A program made the position numbers and the translations under genes. The notes under the pieces were generated by a model. That model was not told the DNA's origin. It did no database searches and worked only from the letters and a program-made list of their open reading frames with translations. From Gnetum montanum (lineage: Eukaryota; Streptophyta; Gnetopsida; Gnetales; Gnetaceae), in assembly GCA_015680685.1 (NCBI GenBank), contig MNCI01000908.1, forward strand, positions 20,532-84,531: a stretch of 64,000 bases of DNA, read 5' to 3'. Below, piece by piece: positions 31,712-44,398 of the stretch. The first letter of the stretch is position 1. Each line of letters opens with the position of its first letter.

Positions 31712-32605
31712 TGATGAGTCATCATTGGTTGGTTGTATCGATGAGGCCTCATCGACACATCTCACCTTACGCGACAAGGCCCTATTGACACAGTGTTTGT
31801 CTGTCACCTATAAATATGTGCATACTAGCCACATTTATGGAAATCTAGATTTTAGTAGCAAAGAAGCTCTTGCATTTTTTCTATTCAAAAGTTGGAATTT
31901 TTCCCTAAGTGCCCACAATAGGAATCATTGAGTGTATAGATCTTTATTCAAGAATTTTTGTACTTGAGCACAATAGTGTGTGTGGCAATAAAGATGAGCT
32001 TTTTGATTAACCTTGCAGCACTTTGGATAGATTAGATATTTTATTTATGCATTTATTGTTTCTAATTATTTATTAAATTTTTTCAGTTAATTATCAATTA
32101 TTTTCCAATTACTATGTTAGATAAGTAATTAAGCCAGATAGATTACACACATAAGTACAACCACTTCAAGTTTAACATGTATTCGCTTGGTAATCCTAGC
32201 AGTGTTATTGCTTGGTACGCTCAGTAGCGTATCGCTTGGTCACCCAGCAGCAAATACGTGGGTTCAGGACATGTATGAAAAGTGAGAACGAATACTTATG
32301 TTAGGATTAGTTAAATGCTAGTAAATTAGTTAATTTAGATTGGGTAATCAAATTACTTTGATCCATATTTAAGCATTGATCTATAAAACATCAAAATGAT
32401 AAAAATAGAATGCCTTAGTTACACTTAATCATACCAATAAACGTCACAAGTGTAATTAGGAAGACAACAATTGACCTTAAGGCTGGATTTACTTCTTAAA
32501 GGGCTAGTGCACAAGAAATCATGAAGTCTGTGGAATTCAACTGAATCACACGTGAATGCTTTGTGATTCATATGGTTGGGTGTAGGGGTACCTTGCCACT
32601 CATCA
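31712..32605 (+). repeat. Element C 3' LTR
   Basis: The 894-bp LTR starts TGATGAGTCATC and ends CTCATCA. It differs visibly from the 5' LTR by many transitions, including in the U3 palindromes, showing an old insertion. The TATA box is at 31809-31815. Confidence 0.88.
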
Positions 32606-32610
32606 CCTTC

Positions 32611-32957
32611 AATCTAGGTAGATTATACTAAGGAGAGTAGAACATGGATAACCTAGTACTTTCACATTCTTGATGGGTTAATACATTAGGAAATAAACAA
32701 AAGAAAAAGAAAATAAAGAGGAGGGAATGCCCAATGATTCTTAAAAGGGAAGAGAATATCCTAAGGTTCTTAATGGGGAGGGAATGCCTGGGAATTTCCC
32801 AAAGTTCTAGAGAGGAGGAATGAGTGCCTCTCTATGTCTACATATTTATATCATTTCAATGTGTTGAGGATTACTTTGTATTTTAAGTGAGACTTTGATC
32901 TAGGTTGAAAGGTTGGTATTATTTACATGAAAAATGGAAAATCTTTTCTTAAATTAG
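32611..32957. other. Spacer between elements C and D
   Basis: About 350 bp with purine-rich sequence (32695-32830) and partial internal repeats such as GGGAGGGAATGCC. No recognised gene or repeat family. Confidence 0.4.
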
Positions 32958-33844
32958 TGATGAACCATCAATAAGATAGGTTGCATCGACGAAGCATTAT
33001 CAAAGTGTCCTCGCTTATGCATCCTATGATGCACTGATGTAGGTACATTGACATTGATGTAGATATTACCTATATAAATGTGCATACCCCTCTCATTTAT
33101 GACATCTTCTAGTAGTAGCCATAACCAAATTCTTGCAGTTTCTTTCTATGTAAGTTAGAATTAGTTTCCTCTGAGTGCTTGCAGTGTGGATTTAAGGGAT
33201 TGTATGGCAATTTATTTGAGTGAACATGTACCTAGAGACATATTCATAGATGACAATGAAATTGAGATTTCCTCTATTGAACTTAGACTAGCATAATTCT
33301 ACTTTTTAGCACTTTACTTTACATGAAATTTATATTCTTGTTCATAAGTAATTAATGTTATTAATGTTATTGTTCATAAGCAACATAGATATGACCACTT
33401 CAAGTATGATATATTAACACTTGGTAATCCTAGCGATGGATACTTGGTACACCTAATAGAATACAGTTGGTAACTGAGTAGTGTTAATATAGGTTCATGA
33501 TGTGTACAACAATTGGGAAAGAATGCTCTACATTAGGATAGTAAGTTAATGAAGTAATTAATTAGTTGGTTAATTTAAGCATTAAAGCTTAATTCATATA
33601 ATCATTTAGAAAGCAAGATATAAAATAATAAAAATATAAAAATGAATATCCTATGCCTCAACTACACTTAACTGTACATACAAATTAACACAAGTGTAGA
33701 TTAGGAAGACAACAACTTATAACTACATAATTCACCTTTTAGGAATATCGGCCACCTAGGTAAATAAGTTCATAGAATTTGACCGAATCACATGTGAACA
33801 CTTGTGATTCAAATGATTGGATAAGAAGTACTTGTTGCTCATCA
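32958..33844 (+). repeat. Element D 5' LTR
   Basis: The 887-bp LTR starts TGATGAACC and ends GCTCATCA. U3 carries TGCATC/GATGCA motifs (32992-33040). The TATA box TATATAAAT is at 33071-33079. Confidence 0.85.
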
Positions 33845-33845
33845 T

Positions 33846-33863
33846 TTGTGTCATTGCTAGGGA
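33846..33863 (+). other. Element D primer binding site, tRNA-Asp type
   Basis: TTGTGTCATTGCTAGGGA follows the LTR by one base and is the deaminated version of the tRNA-Asp complement, with one extra G-to-T change. Confidence 0.7.
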
Positions 33864-34005
33864 CTTAGCTTAGCTAACTGTGCTAAATATTGTTAAATAG
33901 CGAATCCATATAAAATCATTGTAAGGAAAATATAACAAGTAATCTTTCATATGAGATAATAATAATAAAATTATATCAAGGCAAAGATCTTCTAGTTGTT
34001 CATCC

Positions 34006-36400
34006 ATGGAAAAAGAGAAAGAAAAAGACAAGGAGAAAGAGCAAGTAAAGGACCATAAGAGAAGGACTAGTAGGCACTATTCTTCTTGTCCTTCACCTTC
34101 ATCATCCACCTCATCATCAAACTCTAACAAGGGTTGTGGTTGAGATAGAAGGAGGAGTGATTATGATCGAGATTGAGATAATTGGAAATGTAATCGTGAT
34201 GATGGGAATTGGGAGCATAGGCAACCACAAGATGAAGAGAAGCATCATCAATAATGAAGGCACACTAGGTCTCATCATAGAAGACATGACCATGATAGAG
34301 ACCACCATGAATGCAATGACTATGATGAACCATTATTGGCTACAAGTAATATGCTTAATATTTCATAAGGAGTTCAAATTCTCATACATGGCTTAACATG
34401 ATAGAAGAATTAAATGGCTTAACATGAATAACATTCTAAAATTTGAAGGAGGATATAATGTTGATCCTCAACATCATCTACAGACCTTCCATGATGCATG
34501 TGCCTTACAGAACATTGAGAATTAGTGGAAAAAGCTTAAATTGTTCCCAAGAACATTCATCAAAGAAGTTGAAAGTTAGCATTGATCTTTGAAGCTAGAA
34601 TCCATTTGTAGATGGAGTACAATGTTGGAGTTGTTCAATGATAAGTACCAAAAATATTTTAGAGTGTTTAATCTAAGGAAACAAATCTAAGGATGAAAGC
34701 AAGGCAATCATGAAACCTTTTATGTAGCCTTGGGCTAGCACTACTCCCTCTTACACTAATGCACAAGCCATGGATTTTCTAAAAGGAAGTAGCTTTACCA
34801 CATTATAGATGGGCTTCAAATAAAACTAGAAAAAATCCTTGGATCTATGCCCAAGAGAAACTTTTCAAAATGAGAGTTCATTAGATCCAAAGACTAATTA
34901 GCTAGGTGATAAAGAAATAAGAAGAGCTAAAAAAGAGAGAAAGAGTAGAAGAATACAATAGGGACCCCTCCATTTGTAAAAAGGAGGTAGATTTCCATGA
35001 TTCAGATGAGAAAGCATCACTAGATAAAGTGGTAAAAAGGAAATTGTTATTGATCCAAAAATTTATTATCAAAATATAAGATAAGGTGGATAAAATATGG
35101 GACTTCTTAGATGAGAAGTTCCAAACTGATCTTAAAATCGTAGAGGAGAAGATGGAGTAGGAAAGTAGAGATAAAGATAGAAGAAGAAAGAATGATACTG
35201 GTAGGAATTACTAGCAATAGAAAGAAAAGGTTGCCATAGTACATGAGGTTATAGGTTTAGAAATAGATGATGAAGAATGTAATATTTGTTAGTATGAACA
35301 TCCTAAGGGATGTTGTCATATAGTGTCACATTTGTAAGAATATGAGATGCACACATTGAATTCAAAATTAATAAGAAAGCAACCACCCATGAGATTGCCT
35401 TATCCACAAGGAAATTATAGGTAGCAATTCCATTTAACATAGTATCATCGAAGTGGAGTACCACCTCAACCTCAAGAACAATATCAATAATAGAAAAACT
35501 GACAGTCATGGGGGATGCCAACACCACGGTAGCAATATCCTTACTACCAAACCAACCCTTATGTTTAGCAACCTATATCTCAATGTGGCTTTGCATGCCA
35601 CACTCCTTTCTCTCATCATTACTACCCTTTGGAATATCAAAGAACACTCACTCCATAAATTAAGCCTCCCTTTACTTATCTTCCTCTATATCCACCAACT
35701 CAACCTGCATCTTTTAACACCACTCCCTTGCCACCTACATCACCTCTTCAAGAAGAAATTACATTGTAGCCATAGTGACAAAATGTCATGAGGGTAATGA
35801 ACATACAACTAGATAACCATCCAAGTGGCTCTTAGCATAAGCCTTGAAAGAGAACTTTCTTTAGGAAAAAGAGTTCACAAAAACCTTCGCAAGCATCTGT
35901 AGCCTAACCCTAGATTAATTGCTTCCTAAACTATCCTCAAGTGCCTTCAAACCAAAAGTTCTCAAATGTTCATATTGTCATGTTAATCCATGTAGTCAAA
36001 AATTAGATTAAGGTGGAACACATTTCTTGGAAATGATCTAATTCTAGGAGTCACCTAATCTATTTAGATTTTGAGGTGAACTTAATTTCTCAAGAGATGT
36101 ATAAGTTCTAGAACCTCCCTCCACATAAGCAATGTAACATAAGATTGGAGCCTGAAGATTAGTCCATCACTATTCCTTTGGGATTGATGGAGGACATTGT
36201 GACCACTGTCTAGAGTTGATCATATATGAAAAATTTCTTTTTGATTCACATGGATAATTATAAAGGGACTTCCCTATTATCATGGGAAGGACTTGGCTTA
36301 GTACAATTGATACCAAGATAGGGATCAAAGACTTTCCTTGGAAATCTCCAAGGAAAATGTATTTGGAAAGCTAGAGAAGAAGTGATTTTCATGTATCCAT
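34006..36400 (+). pseudogene. Element D gag and protease
   Basis: The ATG at 34006 begins MEKEKEKDKEKEQ and is followed by the Ser-rich run. The N-terminal HPEE-type block of C is absent, so this gag is N-terminally shortened. The core follows (FEGGYNVDPQHHLQTFHDACALQNIEN, 34440-34525), then a coiled linker and the Cys/His segment ECNIC.YEHPKGCC (35275-35315). Protease-like sequence (LISQEMYKF, then IDNYKGT, IIMGRTWLSTID) is at 36080-36310. Many stops. Confidence 0.72.
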
Positions 36401-36859
36401 TATAGCATGTAATAAGTATGGCAAAATATTGAACATTCAATAGTGCCTATATGTAGTAGCTACAAAACATGAGGGTAACTAGTGGTTGATAATAGATATT
36501 AAATTTGAATCAATGATATGCATGCAACCAGTGGAGCTCCTCACAAGTGCCTATATAGAAAACATGGATGGAATGGAGCATATTCACCATCAACTCTTCC
36601 ACAAAAACATAGAGATGGATTAGGGAGAGTTGGAAATTCCTGATCATTTTGAGTAAGAGCCCCTTGAACTCAAAGCCTTACCAATAACATTAGAGTAAGA
36701 ATAGAAAAAGAAGCTATTGAAAGTAGTGAAAAAATGGTCAATAGTCTTTGCATGGTCATATCATGAGTTAACAAGAATAAATCCATAGATATGCTAGCAT
36801 CAAATCTATATAGACTCCTCCATCAAATTAAGGAGGCACTCACAGAGAAGATTGAATCC

Positions 36860-38090
36860 AAAGCTTAATCAAGCTATTAAACATAAAGTGGAATAACTTC
36901 TTAAGGCTAGATTCATCTATCTTGTAGTAGATAGTGAGTGGGTAAATCCACTCATAATTGTGCCAAATAAGGAAGGTAGATGGAGAGTTTATATAGACTT
37001 CAAGCTGTTGAACATGGAAACATTTAAAGATTATTTTTCATTGTCATTTGTGGACCAGTTGTTGGATACAACTATAGGGCACAACTATTACAGTAATCTA
37101 GATGATTATAATGGTTATAACCAAATTTAGATAGCACTAGAGGATTAGGCCAAGATGACTTTTACAAGTTCCTTAGGGACTTTTGTATGTAAAAAGATGT
37201 TCTTTGGTTTTTACAATGTTCCTGCAACTTTCTGATACCTGGTACTCAGTATTTTTTAGTAGTAAATTAGTAGTGGTGTGAAAGTCTTTATCACTAGCAT
37301 TTCAACCTATCGTACCCACTTTGAACAAGCCTTGGACCATCTAGAGCAAGTGCTAAAGTGCTATGTGGAAACAAACTTACGACTCAATTAGGAAAAAAGC
37401 CACTTGATGATCTAAGAGGGCATTATCTTGGAGCACCAGATATTAAAAATGGGGATTGAGATGAATCCAAAGAAAGTATATGTCATCTAAGGAATTACTA
37501 GATAACCTCAAACTATAGAAGATGTGAGGTCATTCCATTGCCACATTGGTTACTATAGGTGCTTCATTAAGAATTTCTCCAAAATTACCAAACTATTGGT
37601 GGAGCTTATAAAGAAGAATATAGCTTTTGACTGGACTAAGAAATGTGAATAAGCATTTTAGATACTAAAGAAAAACCTCATAGAAACTCCCATTGTACAT
37701 GTCCCAAACTAGTTCAAGCTGTTCCACATAATGAAAGATGCATTTAACTATGCATTGAAAGCGATGCTAACACATATAGATGATTAAAAACATCCATACT
37801 ACATCTATTGTGTAAGGAAAAGCATTGTGGGTGCACAACTAAATTGCACCACAAGTGGGAAGGAGCTCATGATAATGGTATATGCCTTAGAAAAATTTAG
37901 GCACTATGTGCTTCAATATCAAATTTTTGTACATATTGATCACAATGCCATTTGTTTCTCATTAAACAAGGCAATGGCTAGTCCTCATGTTATATGATGG
38001 TTGGTGATTTTGCAAGAATCTGATCTTACCATGGTGGATAGGAAAGGAACTAAGAACACTGATCATTTGTCTTGGTTATGATGGGATAGC
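36860..38090 (+). pseudogene. Element D reverse transcriptase and RNase H
   Basis: The RT blocks correspond to C: WVNPLIIVPNKEGRWRVYIDFKLLNMETFKD, YN.IQIALED, MFFGFYNVPATF. The active site reads VFITSIS in place of FMDDFS, so the catalytic aspartates are gone. RNase H follows (GAQLNCTTSGKELM..VYALEKFRHYVL.YQIFVHIDHNAICF), with a Ser at the usual Met of the MEKEL block. Confidence 0.75.
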
Positions 38091-38520
38091 AAAGAGATTA
38101 AGGATCCTTTATCTGGTCAATTTCTAGATGAAATCCTCTTTGCTAAATTCATTCAAGTTCAAGAGGCAAGCGTTATGAATTGGTATGATGAGTTCCTCTA
38201 TTATCTTCTTACACAAAAGACTCTAGCAAAATGGGACAATAAGAAGAAATAATAGTTTCTTCACCAAGTCAATTATTTCATGGAAATCCAAGGTAACTAT
38301 TACAAGGTTCGTGTTGATGGCCTAGTTTGATGGTGTGTGCATGATGCTGATTAGTTGTGCATCCTCCAAGATTCTCATGAGGGTTCTTGTAGGGGCCACT
38401 ACACAAGAAGGAGGATGGCCACAAAGATCCTCATGATAGGATATTTTTGACTAATGATCTTCAAGGATCCTCATGTTGAAAGATCCTATTGGACATGTGA
38501 GTGATGTTCAAGGAGGAAAT
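38091..38520 (+). pseudogene. Element D integrase remnant (zinc-binding part only)
   Basis: The HEGSCRGHYTRRRM segment near 38375-38420 matches the zinc-binding region of C. Soon after (about 38530) the sequence becomes T-rich non-coding DNA equivalent to the region after pol in C. About 1 kb encoding the DDE core and C-terminus is missing, so D could not integrate without help. Confidence 0.7.
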
Positions 38521-38556
38521 TGAAGGTGTTCTTTACATGTTTTCCATTTTCTTGAT

Positions 38557-38576
38557 TATATATATATATATATATT
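38557..38576. repeat. (TA)n microsatellite
   Basis: About nine TA units just after the integrase deletion junction of element D. Confidence 0.85.
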
Positions 38577-38879
38577 ATTTATTTTATTTTCTTGTCATCT
38601 TTATTAATTTCATTTAGTCTTGTTGAAAGTCTTCAATTTTATTTATTATTACTACAAGTTTTGAAAAGTTATTTAAAGTAACCATCACTGTTACGATTTA
38701 TTAACTAAAAGGAAAAATTGTATATTTTGATTTCTTTCTCTACTAATAATCTATCAAATATCTAGTGGTATCAGCCAATGAGTTCACAATATCCATCCAT
38801 TTCATTCATTCCAAAGGAAATTAGTATCCTACAAGCACAAAGGTTCTTTCACATTACAACTTAAAAGCAATTAATGATC

Positions 38880-39904
38880 TTAATATCTAACAAACTAGGA
38901 AAGGACAAAGTGGAAATGGAAAAGGATGTGACATTAAGGGGATTTGATATGGTTTTTCTCTTAGAATTCCTCTTAGGTTCTATAATACTCCACTAGTATA
39001 TCATCACTTCTATTGTTGACCAAAAAAGAAAGCATGTATTTACATGGTATGGTTCCCGTAAAATAATAACAATGATATAGGAATTCAAAGCACACACTTT
39101 AGACTCAATAATGGGCTAAAAGTATTAGCTATGGGGTTGGAAAGACATGTTAGCCATGCCTAAAGGCATCCATCTAACTAAGGCCCTCTCTACTTCTTCT
39201 TATTTTTTTTATCTTGGAGTGATGCTTGTCCATTGGAATTTTTCTAAAATTTTGATTATAGGCATATGTCAATGTGAGGTCATTGAAAGTGGAATGGACT
39301 TAGTCTAGACTTGGAATGGATCAGTATCATATCATATTAATCATAATGTTCACTAAGAACCTCATGTGACTAGGATGCTAATTCTCTCTCCCCAATTCTC
39401 TCTCTCTTTACCATTCATTCATATCATGTTCTACCACCTCATTACTTGATACCATAGAAAATTATTTAGTTTTATTTTCTAGATAGCATAACTATGGAAC
39501 AATTACTTTCAATGGTATGTAGTTTAACTTAACCCAACCATTCATCATCTTTACAATGAACTCCTTGAAATGAAGGTATGCAAGGGCATAATTGGCATAC
39601 ACATACTTTGGGGAGGACTCACTTACATTACTTTAGTCTAACTTAAGTTAACATTCCCTACCATGGGTTACTTGCTTGATCAATCATCCCTATAACATTA
39701 TAACATCTAGTTTTACTCTTCATGGCATCATAACATCCTTACTAAACTCATCTAAATCCACTCAAATTACTTCTCCTAGGCTAAACCTATCATATTTCAT
39801 GTTTTTGTCATCATTTTGCATATTTTTGACTTCAATTAAGCTCTTGTTTCATTCTAAAACTCACCTAAAATTCCTTTAGTTCTAAATGGAAAAGATAGAT
39901 AAGA
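38880..39904 (+). other. Conserved non-coding region of element D
   Basis: Blocks shared with C, A and B appear in the same order: GGATGTGACATTAAGGGG (38934-38951), GGAATTCAAAGCACA (about 39080), CATCTAACTAAGGCCCTC (39170-39187), GAGGTCATTGAAAGTGG (39277-39293) and CTTTGGGGAGGACTCACTT (39606-39624). No protein is encoded. Confidence 0.65.
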
Positions 39905-39990
39905 ATAACTATGTTAATGCATCCCTATTAATGTAGTGGGATGAGTCAATGAAGCCTCATCAATGTAGCATAAAAAGTCTATAAATACAT
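39905..39990 (+). promoter_or_regulatory. Internal U3-like promoter module of element D
   Basis: TTAATGCATCCC, ATTAATGTAG and GTCAATGAAGCCTCATCAATG repeat the kind of motifs found in this element's own U3 (ATCGATGTAGCC, ATCAATGTATCC at 43545-43570). The TATA box TATAAAT is at 39980-39986, about 149 bp before the aligned splice donor. Confidence 0.55.
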
Positions 39991-40135
39991 GAAACACTTT
40001 GCTCATTTTCACCATTCTTCAAAAGTCCTAGAGCAATTTTTTATAGTTTTTTAGAGCTGAAGAACCTTTCGAGCACCCTAACTTCCAAACTGCTTACCCA
40101 TTTTCACCTATTTTTCCACCATCGAGCTACGAAAG

Positions 40136-40455
40136 GTATGATTTACATCATAGGGAACACAAACCTTTGGCCTTTTTTTATAGAAAATATTTTAAAAGTT
40201 TTGTAACTCCCCATGGTTAACCCATTAAAATAATATTAAATTACATAGCATAAAGAGTTAAGACCAATAAATAAACTCTGATAGCTAGGAATAAAATAAT
40301 ATTAAAATAATGCATCTAGCCTATGCTCATATACAAGTAATTAAATAGTAAACTTAATGTCCAAAATTAGCATAACTTGATCTAACAAAGAAAGGTATTT
40401 AATGAATAAAGGTTATGAACTAAAGAGCTAATCATGGGTTATGCTTTGATCGTAG
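40136..40455 (+). other. Candidate intron upstream of the element D second ORF
   Basis: The donor AAAG|GTATGA and acceptor TTTGATCGTAG lie against the ATG at 40456. Length is 320 bp against 309 bp in C. The sequence between is AT-rich with no open frame. Confidence 0.5.
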
Positions 40456-43261
40456 ATGATACCTAGACAAGGATCACTAGTAGGAGGGCCATTGTAGCCT
40501 AAGAAAAAGAAACCATAAGGAGGAATGAGACAAAAATGATAGTAATAACAACCCCAAGAATAAGTAGTCAAGGTGACATATGCCATTGGACCAGTTCAAG
40601 AGGAACTCAAAGTGGAATTTGTCAAGCATATTTCCACTATAGAGATGGGCCAATCTAGGTAGGACGAGACTTCAAGGCTAAGGTCTAACCTAGAGGTCAC
40701 CCTCATAGAGGCCTTCCTAGAATGGATTAGGACTAAGAAGGCTTAAAGTTCTATTCTATAGGAGTTAAACTTTTAACCCTTCTTATAGTTGGCTCTAGAA
40801 GAGGTTAGAATATAATTATAGGGGTCTCCCTTTTGGCTCATTCTCTCTAATAGTGGAGAGTGGTACATGGGGGAGGCATACCTATTTTGGAAAAACTTAA
40901 AAGGAGATGCATTGATGAAAATTAAGGATATCACCATCTCTTATTTGGTTGAGGCCATAGCTAAAGCCCTTGGTTTTCCCAACACTAGGATAAAACTTGA
41001 TAAGATCTCTACGTAGGTGGACCTAGAGGCTAAAAAGGAATGGGTGAATCAATGCTATAGAGTGGATTATAAGGAGTATAATGTCCTAACAAAGGCAAAG
41101 TGAGCTTACTTCAAGATCGTGACCTATCACCTAAACCTAATGATGAGGCCAAGTAAGGTGACAAACTTCTCTACTAGGGCATATGTAGCTCTAAGTGGGA
41201 AATTCCCTAGCAACCTAGTCTAACTCATCATAGAGATCAAGAAATACTTTGATGAAGATAAAAAGGGTAGGAATATAGTCTCCTTCTTATGCTTGATCTA
41301 CAAATTGTACAAAAGGAGAGGGAATGAGGGATAGCTTATTACTCAAATGATATGGTTTGTTGCACTCTTACTACATCATGGTAGGAGTTGATGAAGGACA
41401 CGATAGTAGCAATGTTGCAAGAAGAGCAGCAACCACCACCACCACCATCTTTAGTGCAAAAACCATAGTAGAGATGCTTGTAGCTACAAATGACTTAGGA
41501 AACTTTAGAAGTAGTAAATGTAGTAATAGCAAGGATCTATAGGTGATCACGAGTCATCTATCTACTATCTAGCCATGAGCCATCTAAATAAGATCATAAG
41601 GACTATCAATTAATTGGATAGTGGGATAGTGCCACTAGTCTTTTCACAAAGAAACTAGGTACTCACAAGGCTCAATCCAACTGCAAGGAAGATCATGGTG
41701 TCCATTTCTAAGTAAACATTTCTTGATATTTTTAGAAATGTTACAACCGTCTTAGTCATGTTGGAGGAAAGTGAAGAAGCACTAGTCCTAGTGATGTAGC
41801 ACAAGGTCCTAGAGATAGTGGTAAAGATGATAGCTGATCATGGATAATCAAGTAGTAAAGGTCATTAATGCTCCTATGGTGTTTATACAAAACATAGCTA
41901 CCATGGTAGATATCCATGTGGCAGTAGGAGTAGGGTGTGTTCAAATCATCACTACCTAACATGAGGAGGTATTGGAAAGATTGGTAGGAGCTAGGAAATG
42001 ACTTTTAGAGATCTTTGATCTTCCAAATAAAATTATTGCAAACCAATCATAGCTATTTAAGACAAGGGTCAAGTTGTTGGTTACAAATGCACAACTTGAG
42101 GAGGCTACTGTAACCAATTGATTGTTGGCCATCAAAATTGTGGAGTTAGGAGTCTGTCTCTTCAACCCTACCATTCTCTATCTAGAGCTTAAAAAAGATG
42201 ATGCTTTTTAAAAGCTTCAATGAAAATACCAAGAGGCTTAGAATGCAAAAGATATAATGATCTTCAATGCATGTATATTAGAGGTGATGGCCAATGACAC
42301 TAATAAAGACCTATGGCATGTTCACAATGAGAACTTAATTCTTACCAAGGATAATCATCACCTACAAAATGATAAACAAAAAAAGGACCAAATGGTCAAA
42401 TACATATGCTAGTAACAAGAGCAGCTTGATAAGATTGATAGAGAAGGACCTTGCCATTTACCAAAGAACAACAATTTAGATAGATGCTTGAAAGAATGAG
42501 GACCTAATGTTTGAAAAAGTAAAGAATCATTACAAGGACTAGGCTTAGATACTCAAGAAGATTAATGAGAAAGAAATAAAATTTTCAAAGATAAAGGTGA
42601 ACAAGACCATCCAACAACTTTAACAAAGGGGAGATGCATGGCAACCCATCTTTGATGGATTGGACACATAAAATTAGGTGGAAATATGCCTCAAGGAGTT
42701 GTAGATTGAGGAGATGATGGAGTATATGAAGCTTGCCAACCTTTGATATGCAAACTTGGCAATGTTGATAGCAAGGAAGCCAATGAGGGAATTAGAGAAA
42801 CATGTCAATAGATCCTACCTCTTCTATGAGGCAAAGTTTAAGCTCCACAAAGAAACAAAACAAAAGTTGGAGATAACCAATGTGGAGCTTGAAGTTTTTA
42901 GGAGTAAGTTCACTAATTAGTAAAATATTGCTAAGAACTTAGCAAGGAGTGTAAATAACTACCCGGAGCTATAGAACCTTGTAAAGGCATTCAATATTAA
43001 ATGTAAGACATTCGTAAGCTAGTTTATCAACATGAAGAAAATTTTTTCTTCATTCCATGCCTATGGAACATCCCTACACTATACCATCTATGAAAACTAG
43101 CCTAGACCATTTACAACCCAAAAAGTAAGGAGAAGAAGATGAAAGCACTCTTGGATTCTTTCAAACTTCTAGCAGCAGGGCAGCCTTAGCCTCTAGCGGA
43201 ACCAAAATGTGATGAAGGACAATATGAGCCATAAGAGCTTCCACTTCCAAGCATCATATGA
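40456..43261 (+). pseudogene. Element D second ORF: coiled-coil-rich protein
   Basis: This is the counterpart of the C ORF at 28653, about 935 codons with stops and frameshifts. The segment at 40850-41300 shows W/Y-rich blocks followed by YHLNLMMRPSKVTNFSTRAYVALSGKF and a helix ending SFLCLIYKLYKRRG. The spacing resembles the putative plant transposon protein domain, in which a LLPT-like motif precedes a Y-A-L-x-G-K-P-like motif. From 41750 on it is mostly Glu/Lys/Leu-rich coiled coil (LEEATVTN.LLAIKIVELG...). It ends LPSII-stop, like the LPGTI-stop of C. Function unknown. Confidence 0.58.
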
Positions 43262-43480
43262 GAAATTATCATGTCTCCATTCATTCAATAGGTTCCTACT
43301 GAAATTTTATCTAGGTTTTCAATTTTTTTCTCAAATGACACTCATTTTTGTAAAACTATACAATTTGAGACTCAAATTTAGTTAAAGTTTGTCAATTAGT
43401 TAGTTAGTCGATAAAGTCTCATACTTTCCCAAATTTTGTAAGGAACTTAATCCCAATTTTGTTCACTTGAAGATGACCTT

Positions 43481-43499
43481 TTAGTCAATCATGGAGGTA
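43481..43499 (+). other. Element D 3' polypurine tract
   Basis: TTAGTCAATCATGGAGGTA abuts the 3' LTR. Compared with C, the G run is shortened to GGAGG and a few bases are inserted. Confidence 0.65.
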
Positions 43500-44393
43500 T
43501 GATGAACCATCAACAAGGTAGGTTGCATCAACACATGCCCATCGATGTAGCCCCATCAATGTATCCTTGTCAATGCATCTTATGATACATTAATGTAGGT
43601 ATGTTAATGTGAATGTAGGCATTCCCTATATAAATATGCACACCCATGACATTTATGTTGGTCATAGCTTTAGCTAAATTCTTGTAGTTTCTTGCCATGA
43701 AAGTTAGAATATTTTTTTTCTAAGTACATGCAATGTGGATTTAAGGGATTGTATGAAATTTTATTTGAGTGTACATGTACATGGATGCATTTTCATGGAT
43801 GATAATAAAATTGAGATTTCTTCTATCCATTATAGCACTTAGACAAGCATAATTCTACTTCTTAGCACTTTACTTAACATGTAATTTATATTATTATTCT
43901 TAAGTAATTAATGTTATTGTTCATGAGTAATGTAGGTATGCCCACTTTGAGCATGATATATTAATGCTTGGTAATTCCAACTGTGGATACTTGCTGTGCT
44001 TAGTAGTATACACTTGGTAACCTAGCATTGTTAATATAGGTTTAGGATGTATATGGTAAGTGGGAATAGATACTCTACATTAAGATATTTAGTTAATAAA
44101 TTAATTAATTAGTTAGTTAATTTAAGAATTAAAGCTTGATTCATATAATCATTTAGCAAGAAAGAGAAAAAAATAATAAACATATAAAAATGAATATCCT
44201 ATGCCTCAACCACACTTAACTTTACATGTAGATTAACACATGTATGGATTAGGAAGATAATGTCGTACAACTACACAATTCACCATTTAGGAATATTAAC
44301 CACTTAGGTAAAAAATCCATGAAATTCTATTGGATTGCCTGTGAACACTTGTGATTCATATATTTGGGCATAGGGAGCACCCACTACTCATGA
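43500..44393 (+). repeat. Element D 3' LTR
   Basis: The 894-bp LTR starts TGATGAACC and ends CTCATGA (a one-base change from CATCA). TATATAAAT is near 43627. It aligns with 32958-33844 with many differences. Confidence 0.85.
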
Positions 44394-44398
44394 CTTAG

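Larger units (their letters stand above)
19316..32605 (+). mobile_element. Element C: full-length Athila/Tat-like Ty3/gypsy retrotransposon (13.3 kb)
   Basis: The element has two LTRs of about 900 bp in direct orientation (19316-20231, 31712-32605), a tRNA-Asp-type primer binding site and a polypurine tract. Near-matching 5-bp flanks are CCTTA (19311-19315) and CCTTC (32606-32610). The order gag, protease, RT, RNase H, integrase is complete. It is followed by a 2-kb conserved non-coding region, an internal promoter-like module, an intron-like segment and a second ORF of about 937 codons. Every ORF has stops, so it is dead, but it is the best reference copy in the window. Confidence 0.9.
32958..44393 (+). 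mobile_element. Element D: Athila/Tat-like Ty3/gypsy retrotransposon lacking the integrase core (11.4 kb)
   Basis: LTRs lie at 32958-33844 and 43500-44393, with near-matching flanks ATTAG (32953-32957) and CTTAG (44394-44398). It has the same organisation as C but is about 1.9 kb shorter, partly because of a deletion from the integrase zinc finger to beyond the end of pol. It is very decayed. The second ORF and its upstream promoter and intron module are preserved at the same relative places as in C. Confidence 0.88.
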
